From assembly GCA_028284195.1 (NCBI GenBank), contig JANQSE010000002.1:558001-622000 (forward strand): DNA of 64,000 nt, written 5' to 3'. The stretch is from Balneola sp. (GTDB lineage: Bacteria > Bacteroidota > Rhodothermia > Balneolales > Balneolaceae). How positions within the stretch are numbered: the stretch's first letter is position 1; every line of letters begins with the position of its first letter. The translations under genes were made by a program, and so were the position numbers. Of the stretch, positions 33,994 through 43,310 are shown in pieces. The notes below the pieces were generated by a model. That model ran no database searches. It was not told where the DNA came from and saw only the letters and a program-made list of their open reading frames with translations.

Positions 33994-35339
33994 TGGATAA
34001 CCAGGCACAGCAGGCATTAACACAGGCGCTTGAAAGCTTGGAAGAATGGAAAAACTCCTTTGGAGCATGGAAGCCGGATGCCACGCTTTCCATTTCTGAA
34101 GAAAAAATTGAAGAGGTTTTCTCTCGTCTTTCCCAAAAACTGAAATGTAACTATCCGTTTCATCATCCGGTGTATGCCGGGCAAATGCTAAAGCCGCCAC
34201 ACCCGATAACCTGGGCGGCTTATGCTATGGCAATGAGCATCAATCCAAACAACCACGCACTGGATGGCGGCCCGCCTTCATCCGAAATGGAAAAAGAAGC
34301 ACTTGCTGAGCTGGCAAAATTCTTTGGGTATGGAGACACCTATTTGGGGCACCTTACTGCCAGCGGTACCGTCGCCAATCTCGAAGCTCTTTGGATTGCC
34401 CGTGAATCACATCCCGGTAAAAAAATCGCTTTTTCCTCTAATTCGCATTATACCCATGAACGAATGTGTGGAGTGTTAGCCGTTGAAGGAATTAAAATCC
34501 CTGTTCTGGAAAACGGGCAGTTTGATCTGAATACTATTGATTCAAATGAGATTGGTACCATTGTCGTTACCTTAGGAACTACAGGTTTGGGAGAAGTTGA
34601 ACCATTAGATCAGATTTTACCCTGGGCTAAAAAACATGGAATCCGGATTCATATCGATGCCGCATATGGAGGTTTTTTCAGAAGCCTGAAAGACTCTGAT
34701 TTGATTGACGGAACCCAGTGGCAATTGATGCAGGAAGCGGATAGTATTGTGGTGGATCCACACAAACATGGCTTACAGCCTTACGGTTGTGGATGTGTGC
34801 TTTTCAAAGATCCATCAGTAGGAAAGTTTTACAAGCACGATTCCCCTTATACCTATTTTACTTCGGATAACCTGCATCTTGGAGAGATAAGCCTGGAATG
34901 TTCCCGGGCGGGTGCTGCTGCAGTAGCACTATGGACAACGCTACAATGTTTTCCTTTAAAAAAGGAGGAAGGTTTTGGCCCGATTATGGCTAAATGCAGG
35001 CAAGCTGCTTTAAAAGGTTATTCGCTAATGGTTAACAGTAAAAAATTACAACCATACAAAAAGCCCGAGCTCGATATACTAACCTATTTTCCTGTTAGCG
35101 ATTCAATAAATAGCGTGTCACAAATTTCTGAGCTTTCAAAGAAAGTATTTGATGCAGGGATGAGAAACCAATCGTTTTACCTGTCGCTTTTCAAAGTGCC
35201 TTCATCCAATTTTATCCGGTTATATCCCGAATATGAGGCAGACGAAGAATATGTAACCATTTTGAGAAGTGTACTTATGCATCCCGAGCATGAAGAATTT
35301 ATTGAGGAGTTAGTTAAAAGGATTGAATCGCATTTTTAA
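33993..35339 (+). CDS. PLP-dependent group II decarboxylase-like enzyme
   Basis: A 448-residue fold-type I PLP enzyme of the aromatic-amino-acid/glutamate/tyrosine decarboxylase group. Motifs are LDGGPPSSEMEKEAL, GHLTASGTVANLEA, HIDAAYGGF (Asp of the cofactor site) and the Schiff-base Lys in DPHKHGLQPYGCG. The substrate cannot be read from the sequence; aspartate, tyrosine or glutamate are all possible. It is translationally coupled to the DUF3078 gene. Confidence 0.85.
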   Translation: MDNQAQQALTQALESLEEWKNSFGAWKPDATLSISEEKIEEVFSRLSQKLKCNYPFHHPVYAGQMLKPPHPITWAAYAMAMSINPNNHALDGGPPSSEMEKEALAELAKFFGYGDTYLGHLTASGTVANLEALWIARESHPGKKIAFSSNSHYTHERMCGVLAVEGIKIPVLENGQFDLNTIDSNEIGTIVVTLGTTGLGEVEPLDQILPWAKKHGIRIHIDAAYGGFFRSLKDSDLIDGTQWQLMQEADSIVVDPHKHGLQPYGCGCVLFKDPSVGKFYKHDSPYTYFTSDNLHLGEISLECSRAGAAAVALWTTLQCFPLKKEEGFGPIMAKCRQAALKGYSLMVNSKKLQPYKKPELDILTYFPVSDSINSVSQISELSKKVFDAGMRNQSFYLSLFKVPSSNFIRLYPEYEADEEYVTILRSVLMHPEHEEFIEELVKRIESHF

Positions 35340-35585
35340 CTTTTTGCGATGTTGATACCGATCCCAACAGCCATCAGGACAGAAGAGACGTTTAAAAATC
35401 ATCGAAGCTAAGAGTGAAAAGTCAGATTTTTGACCTCCGCTCTTTCCCCTCTTTGAGAAGGAAGGCATTATATCAGAGCTAAGAATTTGGATCTAAGTTG
35501 GGGAGATTGAAATGAGTAGCCAGTTTAATCAAACAAGGAATCTTAGGTTTTGGTTATAAGCCTTCGAAAAGTTCTGTTGCTTGAT
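35340..35585. other. Intergenic gap, no gene seen
   Basis: About 245 bases lie between the convergent decarboxylase and nucleoside phosphorylase genes. I see no credible reading frame, strong hairpin or RNA gene in it. Confidence 0.5.
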
Positions 35586-36380
35586 TTATAATTCTTCTAC
35601 TAGCCCTTTTACTAAATCGGCAAATTCTCTTTTTTTCATTTCTGCGGCTTCTTTTACTTCGGCATGATCCAGTTTCTGATCGGTAACACCGGCGGCGGCG
35701 TTTGTTATTAGGGAAACAGCTGCGGATTTAATTCCCAATTTGGAGGCTTCTATAAGTTCGGGTGCAGTACTCATTCCAACTGCATCGCCGCCTAGCATCC
35801 TGAAAGCTTTGATTTCTGCCGGTGTTTCGTAGTTAGGGCCTTTTACGTACAGGTATGTTCCCCGTTTGGTGGTTACTCCCGCCTGAGAGGCTATTTCTTG
35901 AACCTTGTCTGCAATCGGATAAAGATTAAGCTGCCATTTTTTAGAAGAAGACGATGCTTTAAGGTCTATATTCTGAGTGATGATGTCTTCGATTACCATT
36001 AAATCTCCCACTCGAAAATCGAGGTTTATGCCTCCTGCCGCATTCGAAATTAAAAGTTTTTCTGCATTTAATGTATGGGCAATATGAACTGGGAGTACCG
36101 TCTTCTGAAATGTGTAGCCTTCATAAAAATGGAATCGACCGGAAAAAGCTAATGTAGTTCTTTCTTTTACTTTTCCGAAAATAAGCGAACCCGAATGTCC
36201 GGCAACGGTAGATTGTGGAAAGCCGGGGATCTTGGAATACGGAATTGCCAGCTGATCTTCAATTTCATTCCCAAAGTCTCCTAACCCTGAACCTAGGATA
36301 ACGACAGCATCAACCTGATTGGGAATGCCTTGTTTCAGTAAAAAATCTTTTATGGAGATTATATAATCAGGCAGGTGCAT
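35586..36380 (-). CDS. Purine nucleoside phosphorylase, trimeric class
   Basis: Splits purine nucleosides to base and ribose 1-phosphate. Motifs of the trimeric (PNP-I, PunA/DeoD2-like) group are visible: VVILGSGLGDFG, FPQSTVAGHSG, SNAAGGINLDFRVGDLM, GPNYETPAEIKAFRMLG with the base-binding Glu, and SLITNAAAG. At 264 residues it is typical. It overlaps the MBL hydrolase by 14 bases and ends a minus-strand run that starts at the DUF4097 gene. Confidence 0.93.
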   Translation of the reverse strand: MHLPDYIISIKDFLLKQGIPNQVDAVVILGSGLGDFGNEIEDQLAIPYSKIPGFPQSTVAGHSGSLIFGKVKERTTLAFSGRFHFYEGYTFQKTVLPVHIAHTLNAEKLLISNAAGGINLDFRVGDLMVIEDIITQNIDLKASSSSKKWQLNLYPIADKVQEIASQAGVTTKRGTYLYVKGPNYETPAEIKAFRMLGGDAVGMSTAPELIEASKLGIKSAAVSLITNAAAGVTDQKLDHAEVKEAAEMKKREFADLVKGLVEEL

Positions 36381-37179
36381 AAGGTTCTATGGGTTCAGTA
36401 TTATATCCGGTTTTTTTGTCATATCCGGTGAGTTTAATAATTGGCGAACTGTCATCATGATAACCTAAAATAATGTACCCTTCGTCATATGCTAACTTTG
36501 CTAATTTCTCTCGCTGCTTTTGACTGACCTCGGGGGCATAATCATATTTGGCAGCAAATTTTCGGTTTACCTGGCTTCGTGTAGCTATTATATCACCTGC
36601 TTGCATATACTTTTCATTTCCATCATTAAATAAAAGTACTTGATGAAATTCAGTATGCCCGCCGGTTTCTTTCACCTTTAATTCGGGGTAAAGCTGATCT
36701 TCTGCTTCCATAAAATGAAGATTTGCTTTTGCGTTTATAAAAGAAACAAACTCGGTTTTCTCTTCATCGTAGTACACGTCTTTATCTATAACTTTCTCCC
36801 ATCCTTTCCTGGAAACCCAAATTTTTGCTTCCGGAAACGTAAGCTCCCAATACCCGTTCTCCTTATGTGCAAGTCCGCCAATATGGTCATAATGTAAATG
36901 GCTGCAAACTACATCGGTGATATCGAATTCTGTTAGAGACTGCTCTTCCAGATTATCCCGCATTACATGTGGTCCAGTATCTTCGCCAAACTCTCCAATT
37001 CCACAATCAAAAAGGTATTTCCGTTTTGGAGTAGAAATCAAAAAAGGGTTTAAAGAAATTTTTAACGCACCTTTTGCAGGTTTATCGTTTCTTGAAATCC
37101 GGTTGAATTTTTTATCAAGTCCCACAGAGAAAGTACCCTCGTAAAGAGCTGCTGCATATGTTTTATCGGAAAAAGACAT
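36367..37179 (-). CDS. MBL-fold metallo-hydrolase
   Basis: A 270-residue metallo-beta-lactamase-fold enzyme. The di-metal motif is CSHLHYDHIGGL, with GGHTEFHQVLL and QAGDIIATRSQ giving the further His and Asp ligands and GYHDDSSP the last. No signal peptide, so cytoplasmic. The substrate is unknown; lactonase or phosphodiester hydrolase activities are common in the group. It starts 2 bases after the phoH stop and overlaps the phosphorylase gene. Confidence 0.9.
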   Translation of the reverse strand: MSFSDKTYAAALYEGTFSVGLDKKFNRISRNDKPAKGALKISLNPFLISTPKRKYLFDCGIGEFGEDTGPHVMRDNLEEQSLTEFDITDVVCSHLHYDHIGGLAHKENGYWELTFPEAKIWVSRKGWEKVIDKDVYYDEEKTEFVSFINAKANLHFMEAEDQLYPELKVKETGGHTEFHQVLLFNDGNEKYMQAGDIIATRSQVNRKFAAKYDYAPEVSQKQREKLAKLAYDEGYIILGYHDDSSPIIKLTGYDKKTGYNTEPIEPYAPA

Positions 37180-37181
37180 GG

Positions 37182-38180
37182 CTATTTATTTTTCTCGAAC
37201 TGTTCATAAGCGTTAATAATGTTCTTTACCAGCTTGTGGCGTACCACATCTTCTTCTTTGAGGTATACGAAGTCGATTCCATCAATATCTTTGAGAATAC
37301 GCTGTACGGAGATTAATCCTGACTCTTGTTTTTTGGGAAGATCTGTTTGAGTGATATCTCCGGTAATTATTGCTCTGCTGTTAAAGCCAATTCTGGTAAG
37401 GAACATTTTCATTTGTGCATTGGTAGCATTTTGGGCCTCATCCAGAATCACAAATGCGTTGTTGAGAGTTCTTCCGCGCATATAAGCAAGAGGTGCTATT
37501 TCTATTACATTTTTTGTGAGGAATAGGTCCAGGCGGTCTGGCTCAATCATATCTTCAAGGGCATCATAAAGAGGGCGGAGATACGGGTCGATTTTTTCCT
37601 TTAGGTCGCCGGGAAGAAAACCCAGGCTTTCGCCGGCCTCTACTGCGGGGCGTGCGAGGATGATTTTTTTAACTCTTTGTTCTTTTAAAGCTTTTACGGC
37701 AATGGCAACCGAGGTATAAGTTTTACCGGTGCCGGCGGGGCCAATAGAAAACAGAATGTCTGTTTCATTTGAGGACTGAACAATGCTGCGTTGTCCTGGC
37801 GTTTTTGCATAAATGGCATTGCCATCATGAGTATACAATATTAGGTCGCTTTCGCTAATATCTTTTGGCAGAGGTTCACGTGCTTTACGCTCACCGGTTT
37901 TTAGTGCGATAAGCGTTTTAACTTCATTTTCTGAAACGGAGCCCTTACGTCTGGCAACACCGATCATACCTTCAATGATATTTTTAACAATCGCAACCTG
38001 TTCGCTAGGACCGGTTAATTTTACGCGCTCTCCCCTCGAATTAATTCTTACATCAGGGAAAGATTTATCCAGGATTTGGATATTTTTATCATGTAAGCCA
38101 AACAGTGAAATTGGATCTGTTTCAGATATATCAACGATTTGTTCAAGAAGTGTTCGTTCGTCTTCGATGGATATGATAAT
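37182..38180 (-). CDS. PhoH-like ATPase; start codon non-standard
   Basis: Cytoplasmic P-loop ATPase of the PhoH/YbeZ family. Walker A is GPAGTGKTYTS and Walker B VILDEAQNA. The first ATG in frame is at 37967, which would drop the N-terminal KH-like domain. The same frame stays open upstream for ~70 codons and reads ERTLLEQIVDISETDPISLFG and RINSRGERVKLTG, clearly the missing domain. It is closed by TAA at 38189-38187. No ATG, GTG or TTG exists there; ATT (38180), ATC or ATA (38174) are the only near-cognate starts ahead of the domain. I extend the gene to 38180 on that ground. Confidence 0.8.
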   Translation of the reverse strand: MIISIEDERTLLEQIVDISETDPISLFGLHDKNIQILDKSFPDVRINSRGERVKLTGPSEQVAIVKNIIEGMIGVARRKGSVSENEVKTLIALKTGERKAREPLPKDISESDLILYTHDGNAIYAKTPGQRSIVQSSNETDILFSIGPAGTGKTYTSVAIAVKALKEQRVKKIILARPAVEAGESLGFLPGDLKEKIDPYLRPLYDALEDMIEPDRLDLFLTKNVIEIAPLAYMRGRTLNNAFVILDEAQNATNAQMKMFLTRIGFNSRAIITGDITQTDLPKKQESGLISVQRILKDIDGIDFVYLKEEDVVRHKLVKNIINAYEQFEKNK

Positions 38181-38348
38181 TAAGTTTTAATTGAGGAATA
38201 AAGATAGCGAAATTTAAGTTTGCTATCAGGCGACGACTTAATTCCTGTTCTTTTTATACCTTCTGTTTTCAAATCTGATTATATGTTTCAATAGCGGGGA
38301 TGTTGATTTCTTTACGCTGCAATACCGGTGCTAAAACAAACAAAAAAG

Positions 38349-38687
38349 TTACTCTCCAATGTGCTTGTGATTTCCCTTTTTATGCCGTTTACGCAGCTCT
38401 TTAATTACACTATGCATTGGGATGTCTTTTTGAGCAAGCAAAAGCATAAGGTGGAAAAGCAAATCGGCTGCTTCACCTATGATCTCTTTGTCTTTTTTAT
38501 TTTTTGAAGCGATTACAGTTTCTACGGCTTCTTCGCCTACTTTTTGAGCAATTTTATCGATTCCTTTTTTGAACATGGAAGTGGTGTAAGAGCCTTTTGG
38601 CATTTCTTCTTTTCGTTCATAAAGAAGATTTTCCAGCTCATCGATAAATTGAAGGTCTTTTTCTGTTAGCTTTTTTGCTACGCTCAT
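38349..38687 (-). CDS. hisE: Phosphoribosyl-ATP pyrophosphatase HisE (stand-alone)
   Basis: Second step of histidine synthesis, PR-ATP to PR-AMP. A 112-residue all-alpha NTP pyrophosphatase with YTTSMFKKGIDKIAQKVGEEA and the metal-binding EIIGEAADLLFHLM. It stands alone, not fused to HisI, and lies ~31 kb from the his operon. It sits between mnmD and phoH on the minus strand. Confidence 0.93.
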   Translation of the reverse strand: MSVAKKLTEKDLQFIDELENLLYERKEEMPKGSYTTSMFKKGIDKIAQKVGEEAVETVIASKNKKDKEIIGEAADLLFHLMLLLAQKDIPMHSVIKELRKRHKKGNHKHIGE

Positions 38688-38772
38688 TGTGTACTATTCA
38701 TTTGTATTTGCGGTAACAAAGGTCTGGAATTTAAAAGCACGAATCAAAGAGTTGGCGAAATTTAACATCGGT

Positions 38773-39549
38773 TTAATTTTCAAAATCATTGGAAAGAAAC
38801 CGTTCTATTAATCGTTTTTCATTTACTCTTTTAAACGAAGCAAGTTTTTGGTCAGAGAGTGATGCAATAGTCATTTCACGTTTTCCCAGTGCTCCACGAC
38901 TGCGGGCTAAATACCAACCTGCTTTTGCCATGGCTGCCCGTGCTTTGGAAGCCGCACAATAGGTGGACAGTACTGCATCAGGTGCAGAAAATGTTTTCAG
39001 TTTTTGAAAGGCCCCGGCGGTCCACAGCTCAGCATTCACTTCAGGGGAGAAAGCATCGTGGAAAATAAAATCAGCTTTTAATCCGGCAGGGGAAAAATCA
39101 TCAAACGTTCCAATAAAAAGATGCAGTTCAATATCTTTATCTGGCAGGGGCTTTATGGTATTCATTCCGGTAGCAAGATGTGAGAAAATATGCCCGGAAA
39201 AAGTGCGTAGTTCATCAAAATCAGAAAATGAAGCGTAGTTTAGTTTTGATGCTTCCTCCTGAGTGATAGGAAAAGCTTCAATGCTGTAATACCGGACGGG
39301 CATAGAGCATTTTTTGGAGAGATAGTAATCCAGGAGCAGAAAAAAGTTTAAACCAGTACCAAAGCCAACTTCTAAAATGGTAAGTTCGTTTTGGGAAGCG
39401 AGTGTATCTGTAACGCCTGGTGTTTCAAAGAAAACATGCTTGCTTTCCGAAACCGAACCATTGGGATTGTGATAGTACTGTTTGTAGGTGTTGGAGTAAA
39501 ATGTGGAAGATCCGTCTTTTGTAATGCGATGATCCGGGCGGTCAGTCAT
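38773..39549 (-). CDS. mnmD: tRNA 5-methylaminomethyl-2-thiouridine methyltransferase MnmD
   Basis: Methylates nm5s2U34 to mnm5s2U in tRNA wobble positions. This is the MnmD half only, without the MnmC oxidase domain. Motifs: LEVGFGTGLNFFLLL (SAM loop), HDAFSPEVNAELWT and LSTYCAASKARAAMAKAGW, all typical of the family. At 258 residues it is full length for the stand-alone form. It overlaps the DUF4097 gene by 8 bases. Confidence 0.92.
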   Translation of the reverse strand: MTDRPDHRITKDGSSTFYSNTYKQYYHNPNGSVSESKHVFFETPGVTDTLASQNELTILEVGFGTGLNFFLLLDYYLSKKCSMPVRYYSIEAFPITQEEASKLNYASFSDFDELRTFSGHIFSHLATGMNTIKPLPDKDIELHLFIGTFDDFSPAGLKADFIFHDAFSPEVNAELWTAGAFQKLKTFSAPDAVLSTYCAASKARAAMAKAGWYLARSRGALGKREMTIASLSDQKLASFKRVNEKRLIERFLSNDFEN

Positions 39550-40858
39550 TTTTTTTGATAGTAACAGTTCCGTATCCCGTTTTTACAATGATATCCAGAT
39601 CTCCACCGTTACCAAGCTTTCCAATAGCCTGGGTTTTCTTTCGCTCACCCGTAAAGTTGAATGCTTCATCGATATCAATTTTAGAGCCATTCGCTGTTAG
39701 TGAAGCATGGGTATTGGCCGGTAACAAAATGTCAACCTGACCCGCTCCGTTACGGGCCTGGATATCATCTTTTATGCTATTGAACTGTAATTTTATATTG
39801 CCTCCACTTGTAAATGCGTTTATAGCCCCGGCAATTTTTGCTGCTTTTATATTGCCTCCAGAAGTTCTCATTTCAATGTCGCCGGCACAATTTATGGCAC
39901 TAAGATGCCCGCCTAAAGATTTGAGAGAAATGTCTCCCCGGCAGTCCTCAATTTTAATGTGTCCGCCTTCGGTGTAAGCAGTTACATCGCCTGAAAGTTT
40001 TTTAAGGGTGATATGCCCACCCATGGTTTTAAATTCCTGATCGCCTGCAAAATTTGTTGCTTCTATATGTCCGCCATTTATAAAGGATGTTAATTCAATA
40101 TTGGAGGGAAGAACCATTGTAGTATGCAAATGTATATTTTGATCAGAATTAACCTGGTTGTTACCGATCTCGACTTTTCCATCACCATCACTAAAATTGT
40201 AGTTTACAGAAACCATTTCTTCGAGGCTGTCTTGCGGGTTTATTACCCCCGAAGCTTTGATCGTTAAAGAACCTTGTGTGTTTTCGCTCCCTACCAAAGT
40301 TAATGACCCTGTCCCCAATGTAATAGCGAGGTCGTGCAGTCCCGAAACATCTAACTCTTTAGTATAGGTATATACCCCGCTCGAAGTTTCTGACCATTCT
40401 CCCTGGTTGATTGGGTAGTTCTTTTTTAGAAGCACCAATCCTTTAGCTAAATTCAGGTTAAGGGAAAATTCTTCATTTTTGAGCTCTGAAAGTGCTTTAT
40501 TTACTTCTGTTACAATTTCTTCTCGTTCTTTCTCAGGTATAAGTGTGGCAAGGCCTTTTAATTTTTCCAAGCCTTCCAGGGTTTCTAATGTTTCAAGTTC
40601 TTTTAATTCTTCAAGCTCTCTTAATCCTTCTACACTAATTACTCTTACACTTTGTTTTTCGGCCCTGTCATTATTAGCTATAGCAACAGCCCTTTGCTGG
40701 GGAGTTTCTTCTCCTTCAGAATAAAAATGTTGGTTCTTGTCAGTTTTTGATGTGATGAAGATCGCAACAAAAAGCAAAATCAAACCGGCTGCAATAATTT
40801 CCCAAGACGTTTTTTTCATAGATATATTTTTTGGGTATAACGGCTGCTGAGTACGCAA
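39542..40858 (-). CDS. Membrane-anchored DUF4097 beta-helix protein with Leu/Glu repeat
   Basis: A 438-residue protein with an N-terminal membrane helix (IIAAGLILLFVAIFITS). Next comes a short-period repeat, LRELEELKELETLETLEGL, likely a coiled coil. The C-terminal ~240 residues are DUF4097-type parallel beta-helix turns: FINGGHIEATN, TMGGHITLKKL, TEGGHIKIEDC, LGGHLSAINC, TSGGNIKAAKI, TSGGNIKL. A better start may be the Met 14 codons in (MKKTSWEI). Probably a scaffold facing the periplasm; the function is unknown. Confidence 0.82.
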   Translation of the reverse strand: MRTQQPLYPKNISMKKTSWEIIAAGLILLFVAIFITSKTDKNQHFYSEGEETPQQRAVAIANNDRAEKQSVRVISVEGLRELEELKELETLETLEGLEKLKGLATLIPEKEREEIVTEVNKALSELKNEEFSLNLNLAKGLVLLKKNYPINQGEWSETSSGVYTYTKELDVSGLHDLAITLGTGSLTLVGSENTQGSLTIKASGVINPQDSLEEMVSVNYNFSDGDGKVEIGNNQVNSDQNIHLHTTMVLPSNIELTSFINGGHIEATNFAGDQEFKTMGGHITLKKLSGDVTAYTEGGHIKIEDCRGDISLKSLGGHLSAINCAGDIEMRTSGGNIKAAKIAGAINAFTSGGNIKLQFNSIKDDIQARNGAGQVDILLPANTHASLTANGSKIDIDEAFNFTGERKKTQAIGKLGNGGDLDIIVKTGYGTVTIKKND

Positions 40859-40913
40859 GCATAAATCTAAAGTTACACTTTAGAAATATTATGATGTATT
40901 TTATTTCGAACCA

Positions 40914-42119
40914 ATGTCTCAATTCAAAAAGATGAATCAAAACGAGAAGATTAAAGCCCTTACAGAGCAGTTTTATCAGGAAATGGTAGATACTCGCAGG
41001 TACCTGCACCAATACCCTGAGGTAAGTTATAAGGAGTTCGAAACCACTAAGGTTATCAAGTCAAAACTAGATGACCTGGGAATTTTTTATGAGAGCCCGC
41101 TGGAAACCGGATGTGTGGGAATTATTGAAGGAGAGAAAAAATCAGACCGGGTAGTAGCTTTACGTACTGATATTGATGCCCTGGCAATGGATGAAGAAGG
41201 TGATTTTAAACAGGAATTCTTTTCCAGGAATAAAGGGGCTGCTCATTGTTGCGGTCATGATGCACATACGGCAAATCTTTTAGGTGCAGCACAAATTCTT
41301 TCAGAAATGAAAGACAAAATTGAAGGCATAGTTCTTTTGGTTTTTCAGCCAGGAGAAGAAAAGCTGCCTGGAGGGGGGAAATTACTTTGCGATACCGGTT
41401 TTCTTCAGTCTAAAAAAGTAAATGCGATTTATGGAATTCATACTTCACCAAGCCATAAGCCCGGAACCGTTGCTACAAAAGCAGGGCCGCTAATGGCAAG
41501 CCCGGATGAAATCGAGATCGAAATAATTGGAAAAGGAGGGCATGCCGCAAGAGCACATGAGGCGGTTGACCCTATTGTAATAGCATCTCAATTTATTAAT
41601 GCCGCACAAACTATAGTGAGTAGATCGATAGATCCTACTGAACAAGCAGTGGTAACCATTGGGAGGATAGAAGGAGGAACTGCTCACAATATCATCCCGG
41701 AATCTGTTAAAATGTGGGGAACAGTTCGCACATTTTCAACAGAAACGAAAGGCCTTATAGAAAACCGCTTAAATACTCTTTTGAAAGGTATTACCGAATC
41801 TGCCGGAGCTGGTTTTGATTTGGTATATCGGCGTGGATACCCGGCTGTAATTAATTCAGAAAGGGAAGCAAAGTTAGTTCTTGAGTCTGCGAAACAATTA
41901 TTTGGTGATGAGGCGGCCATTGAATTAGAGAAACCAAGTATGGCCGGAGAGGATTTTGCCTTTTACCAGGAGCATTTTCCCGGGGCATTCTTTTTTGTGG
42001 GAAGTGGAAGCGAGGAAACAGAATCGACCTATGTTTGGCATCATCCAAAATACAACGTGGATGACCGGTTTTTTCTTACAGCAGCACCTTTAATGGTAAA
42101 ACTTGGTCTCGAAGGTTAA
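40914..42119 (+). CDS. M20-family amidohydrolase
   Basis: A 401-residue zinc metallo-amidohydrolase of the N-acyl-amino-acid/hippurate hydrolase group. Motifs: RRYLHQYPEVSYKEFET, ALRTDIDALAM, CCGHDAHTANLLGAA, VFQPGEEKLPGG and the C-terminal MAGEDFAFY. No signal peptide, so cytoplasmic. The exact acyl substrate is unknown. The next gene, an FAD oxidoreductase, begins one base after the stop, which suggests joint use in amino-acid derivative catabolism (inference). Confidence 0.9.
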   Translation: MSQFKKMNQNEKIKALTEQFYQEMVDTRRYLHQYPEVSYKEFETTKVIKSKLDDLGIFYESPLETGCVGIIEGEKKSDRVVALRTDIDALAMDEEGDFKQEFFSRNKGAAHCCGHDAHTANLLGAAQILSEMKDKIEGIVLLVFQPGEEKLPGGGKLLCDTGFLQSKKVNAIYGIHTSPSHKPGTVATKAGPLMASPDEIEIEIIGKGGHAARAHEAVDPIVIASQFINAAQTIVSRSIDPTEQAVVTIGRIEGGTAHNIIPESVKMWGTVRTFSTETKGLIENRLNTLLKGITESAGAGFDLVYRRGYPAVINSEREAKLVLESAKQLFGDEAAIELEKPSMAGEDFAFYQEHFPGAFFFVGSGSEETESTYVWHHPKYNVDDRFFLTAAPLMVKLGLEG

Positions 42120-42120
42120 C

Positions 42121-43224
42121 ATGAGCCTGCCCCACCGGTCTTTTTGGGAAGATGAACTCTACGATCAAAAGTATGATCTTATAGTTACAGGAGGGGGTCT
42201 TACAGGCTTATCAGCTGCTTATTTTTTTAAGAAAGAATACAACGATGCAAAAGTACTGGTAGTTGAACGGGGAACATTCCCAATCGGCGCAAGCACAAGA
42301 AATGCAGGTTTTGCTTGTATAGGAAGCATTGGTGAGATAATGGCTGATCTTGAAATAGAATCTGAAGAAATAGTAAAACAGCGGATTAAAGACCGCTATG
42401 AAGGTTTATTGCTACTTCGGGAAACGCTGGGCGATGATTTGATCGAATACGATAACTGCGGAGGTTTTGAAATATTCACTAATTCAGATGAGTTCATTCG
42501 CTTGCAAGATCATGTGCCGATGCTCAATGAATGGTTAGAGGGCTTAACTGGTGAGAAAGATGTATTTAGAGTATGGACATATTTAGGGATTCCGGCTTTC
42601 TTCAATCGGGTTGAAGGACAGCTTCATCCCGGAAAAATGATCAAGTTACTGCTTCAGAAATGTATTGAGTGTGGTGTGGAATTCAGGTGGAATACAAAAG
42701 TAAATGAAATTGATACAGAAGAAAATAAAATCCTTTCAGATTTGGGGCATTCATTCAAAGCAGATCGGTTAATCATCTCCGTAAATGCATTTACCTCAGA
42801 ACTTATGCCTGAATACAAGATAAAACCGGGTCGAGGGTATGTTTTCGTAACCAATGAACTTGACTATATGAATTGGAAAGGGACTTTCCATTATGAAAAA
42901 GGTTACGTGTATTTCAGAAATATAGGGGAGGACAGAATGTTGATTGGAGGTGGGCGAAATGTTGCCCATACTGAAGAAGAAACAGCAGAGTTTGGGGTGA
43001 ATCAAAATATAAAGGATTATCTGATTACTTTTGCGAAAGAGGTTTTAGAGCTGCCACCGAATTGGCAGATTGAAAGAGAATGGTCAGGTATTATGGGCTT
43101 CACAGACTCGAAGTCATACATTCTTAAATTGATTGGAGATAATTGTGTAATTGCTGCAGGATTAAGCGGGATGGGTGTTGCCCTGGGAATGAATTTAGGG
43201 AAAAAGGCTACTGAGTTGGTATAA
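42121..43224 (+). CDS. FAD-dependent oxidoreductase (DAO family)
   Basis: A glycine/D-amino-acid-oxidase-like flavoenzyme of ~367 residues. The dinucleotide-binding motif is YDLIVTGGGLTGLSAAYFF. The RNAGFACIG stretch follows, and GLSGMGVALGMNLG closes the FAD site near the C-terminus. A longer frame starts with TTG at 42103, inside the previous gene, but the ATG at 42121 lies directly after its stop and fits family starts. The substrate is unknown. Confidence 0.88.
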   Translation: MSLPHRSFWEDELYDQKYDLIVTGGGLTGLSAAYFFKKEYNDAKVLVVERGTFPIGASTRNAGFACIGSIGEIMADLEIESEEIVKQRIKDRYEGLLLLRETLGDDLIEYDNCGGFEIFTNSDEFIRLQDHVPMLNEWLEGLTGEKDVFRVWTYLGIPAFFNRVEGQLHPGKMIKLLLQKCIECGVEFRWNTKVNEIDTEENKILSDLGHSFKADRLIISVNAFTSELMPEYKIKPGRGYVFVTNELDYMNWKGTFHYEKGYVYFRNIGEDRMLIGGGRNVAHTEEETAEFGVNQNIKDYLITFAKEVLELPPNWQIEREWSGIMGFTDSKSYILKLIGDNCVIAAGLSGMGVALGMNLGKKATELV

Positions 43225-43226
43225 AG

Positions 43227-43307
43227 GTCATTCCGGACTTGATCCGGAATCTGTGTAGGTTAAGCATTTATTTATTTGCTCAGATGCTGAATCAAGTTCA
43301 GCATGAC
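43227..43307. repeat. REP-like double palindrome
   Basis: Two hairpins: ATTCCGGA/TCCGGAAT (43230-43250) and ATGCTGAA/TTCAGCAT (43284-43304). The whole unit starts GTCAT and ends ATGAC. It lies between convergent genes and resembles the dispersed bacterial REP-type repeats. A more degraded version is at 26064-26233. It may serve as a bidirectional terminator here. Confidence 0.7.
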
Positions 43308-43310
43308 AAG

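Noticed and set aside
42103-42120. TTG start for the FAD oxidoreductase inside the amidohydrolase
   Set aside because: ATG at 42121 lies just after the previous stop and gives the usual N-terminus.
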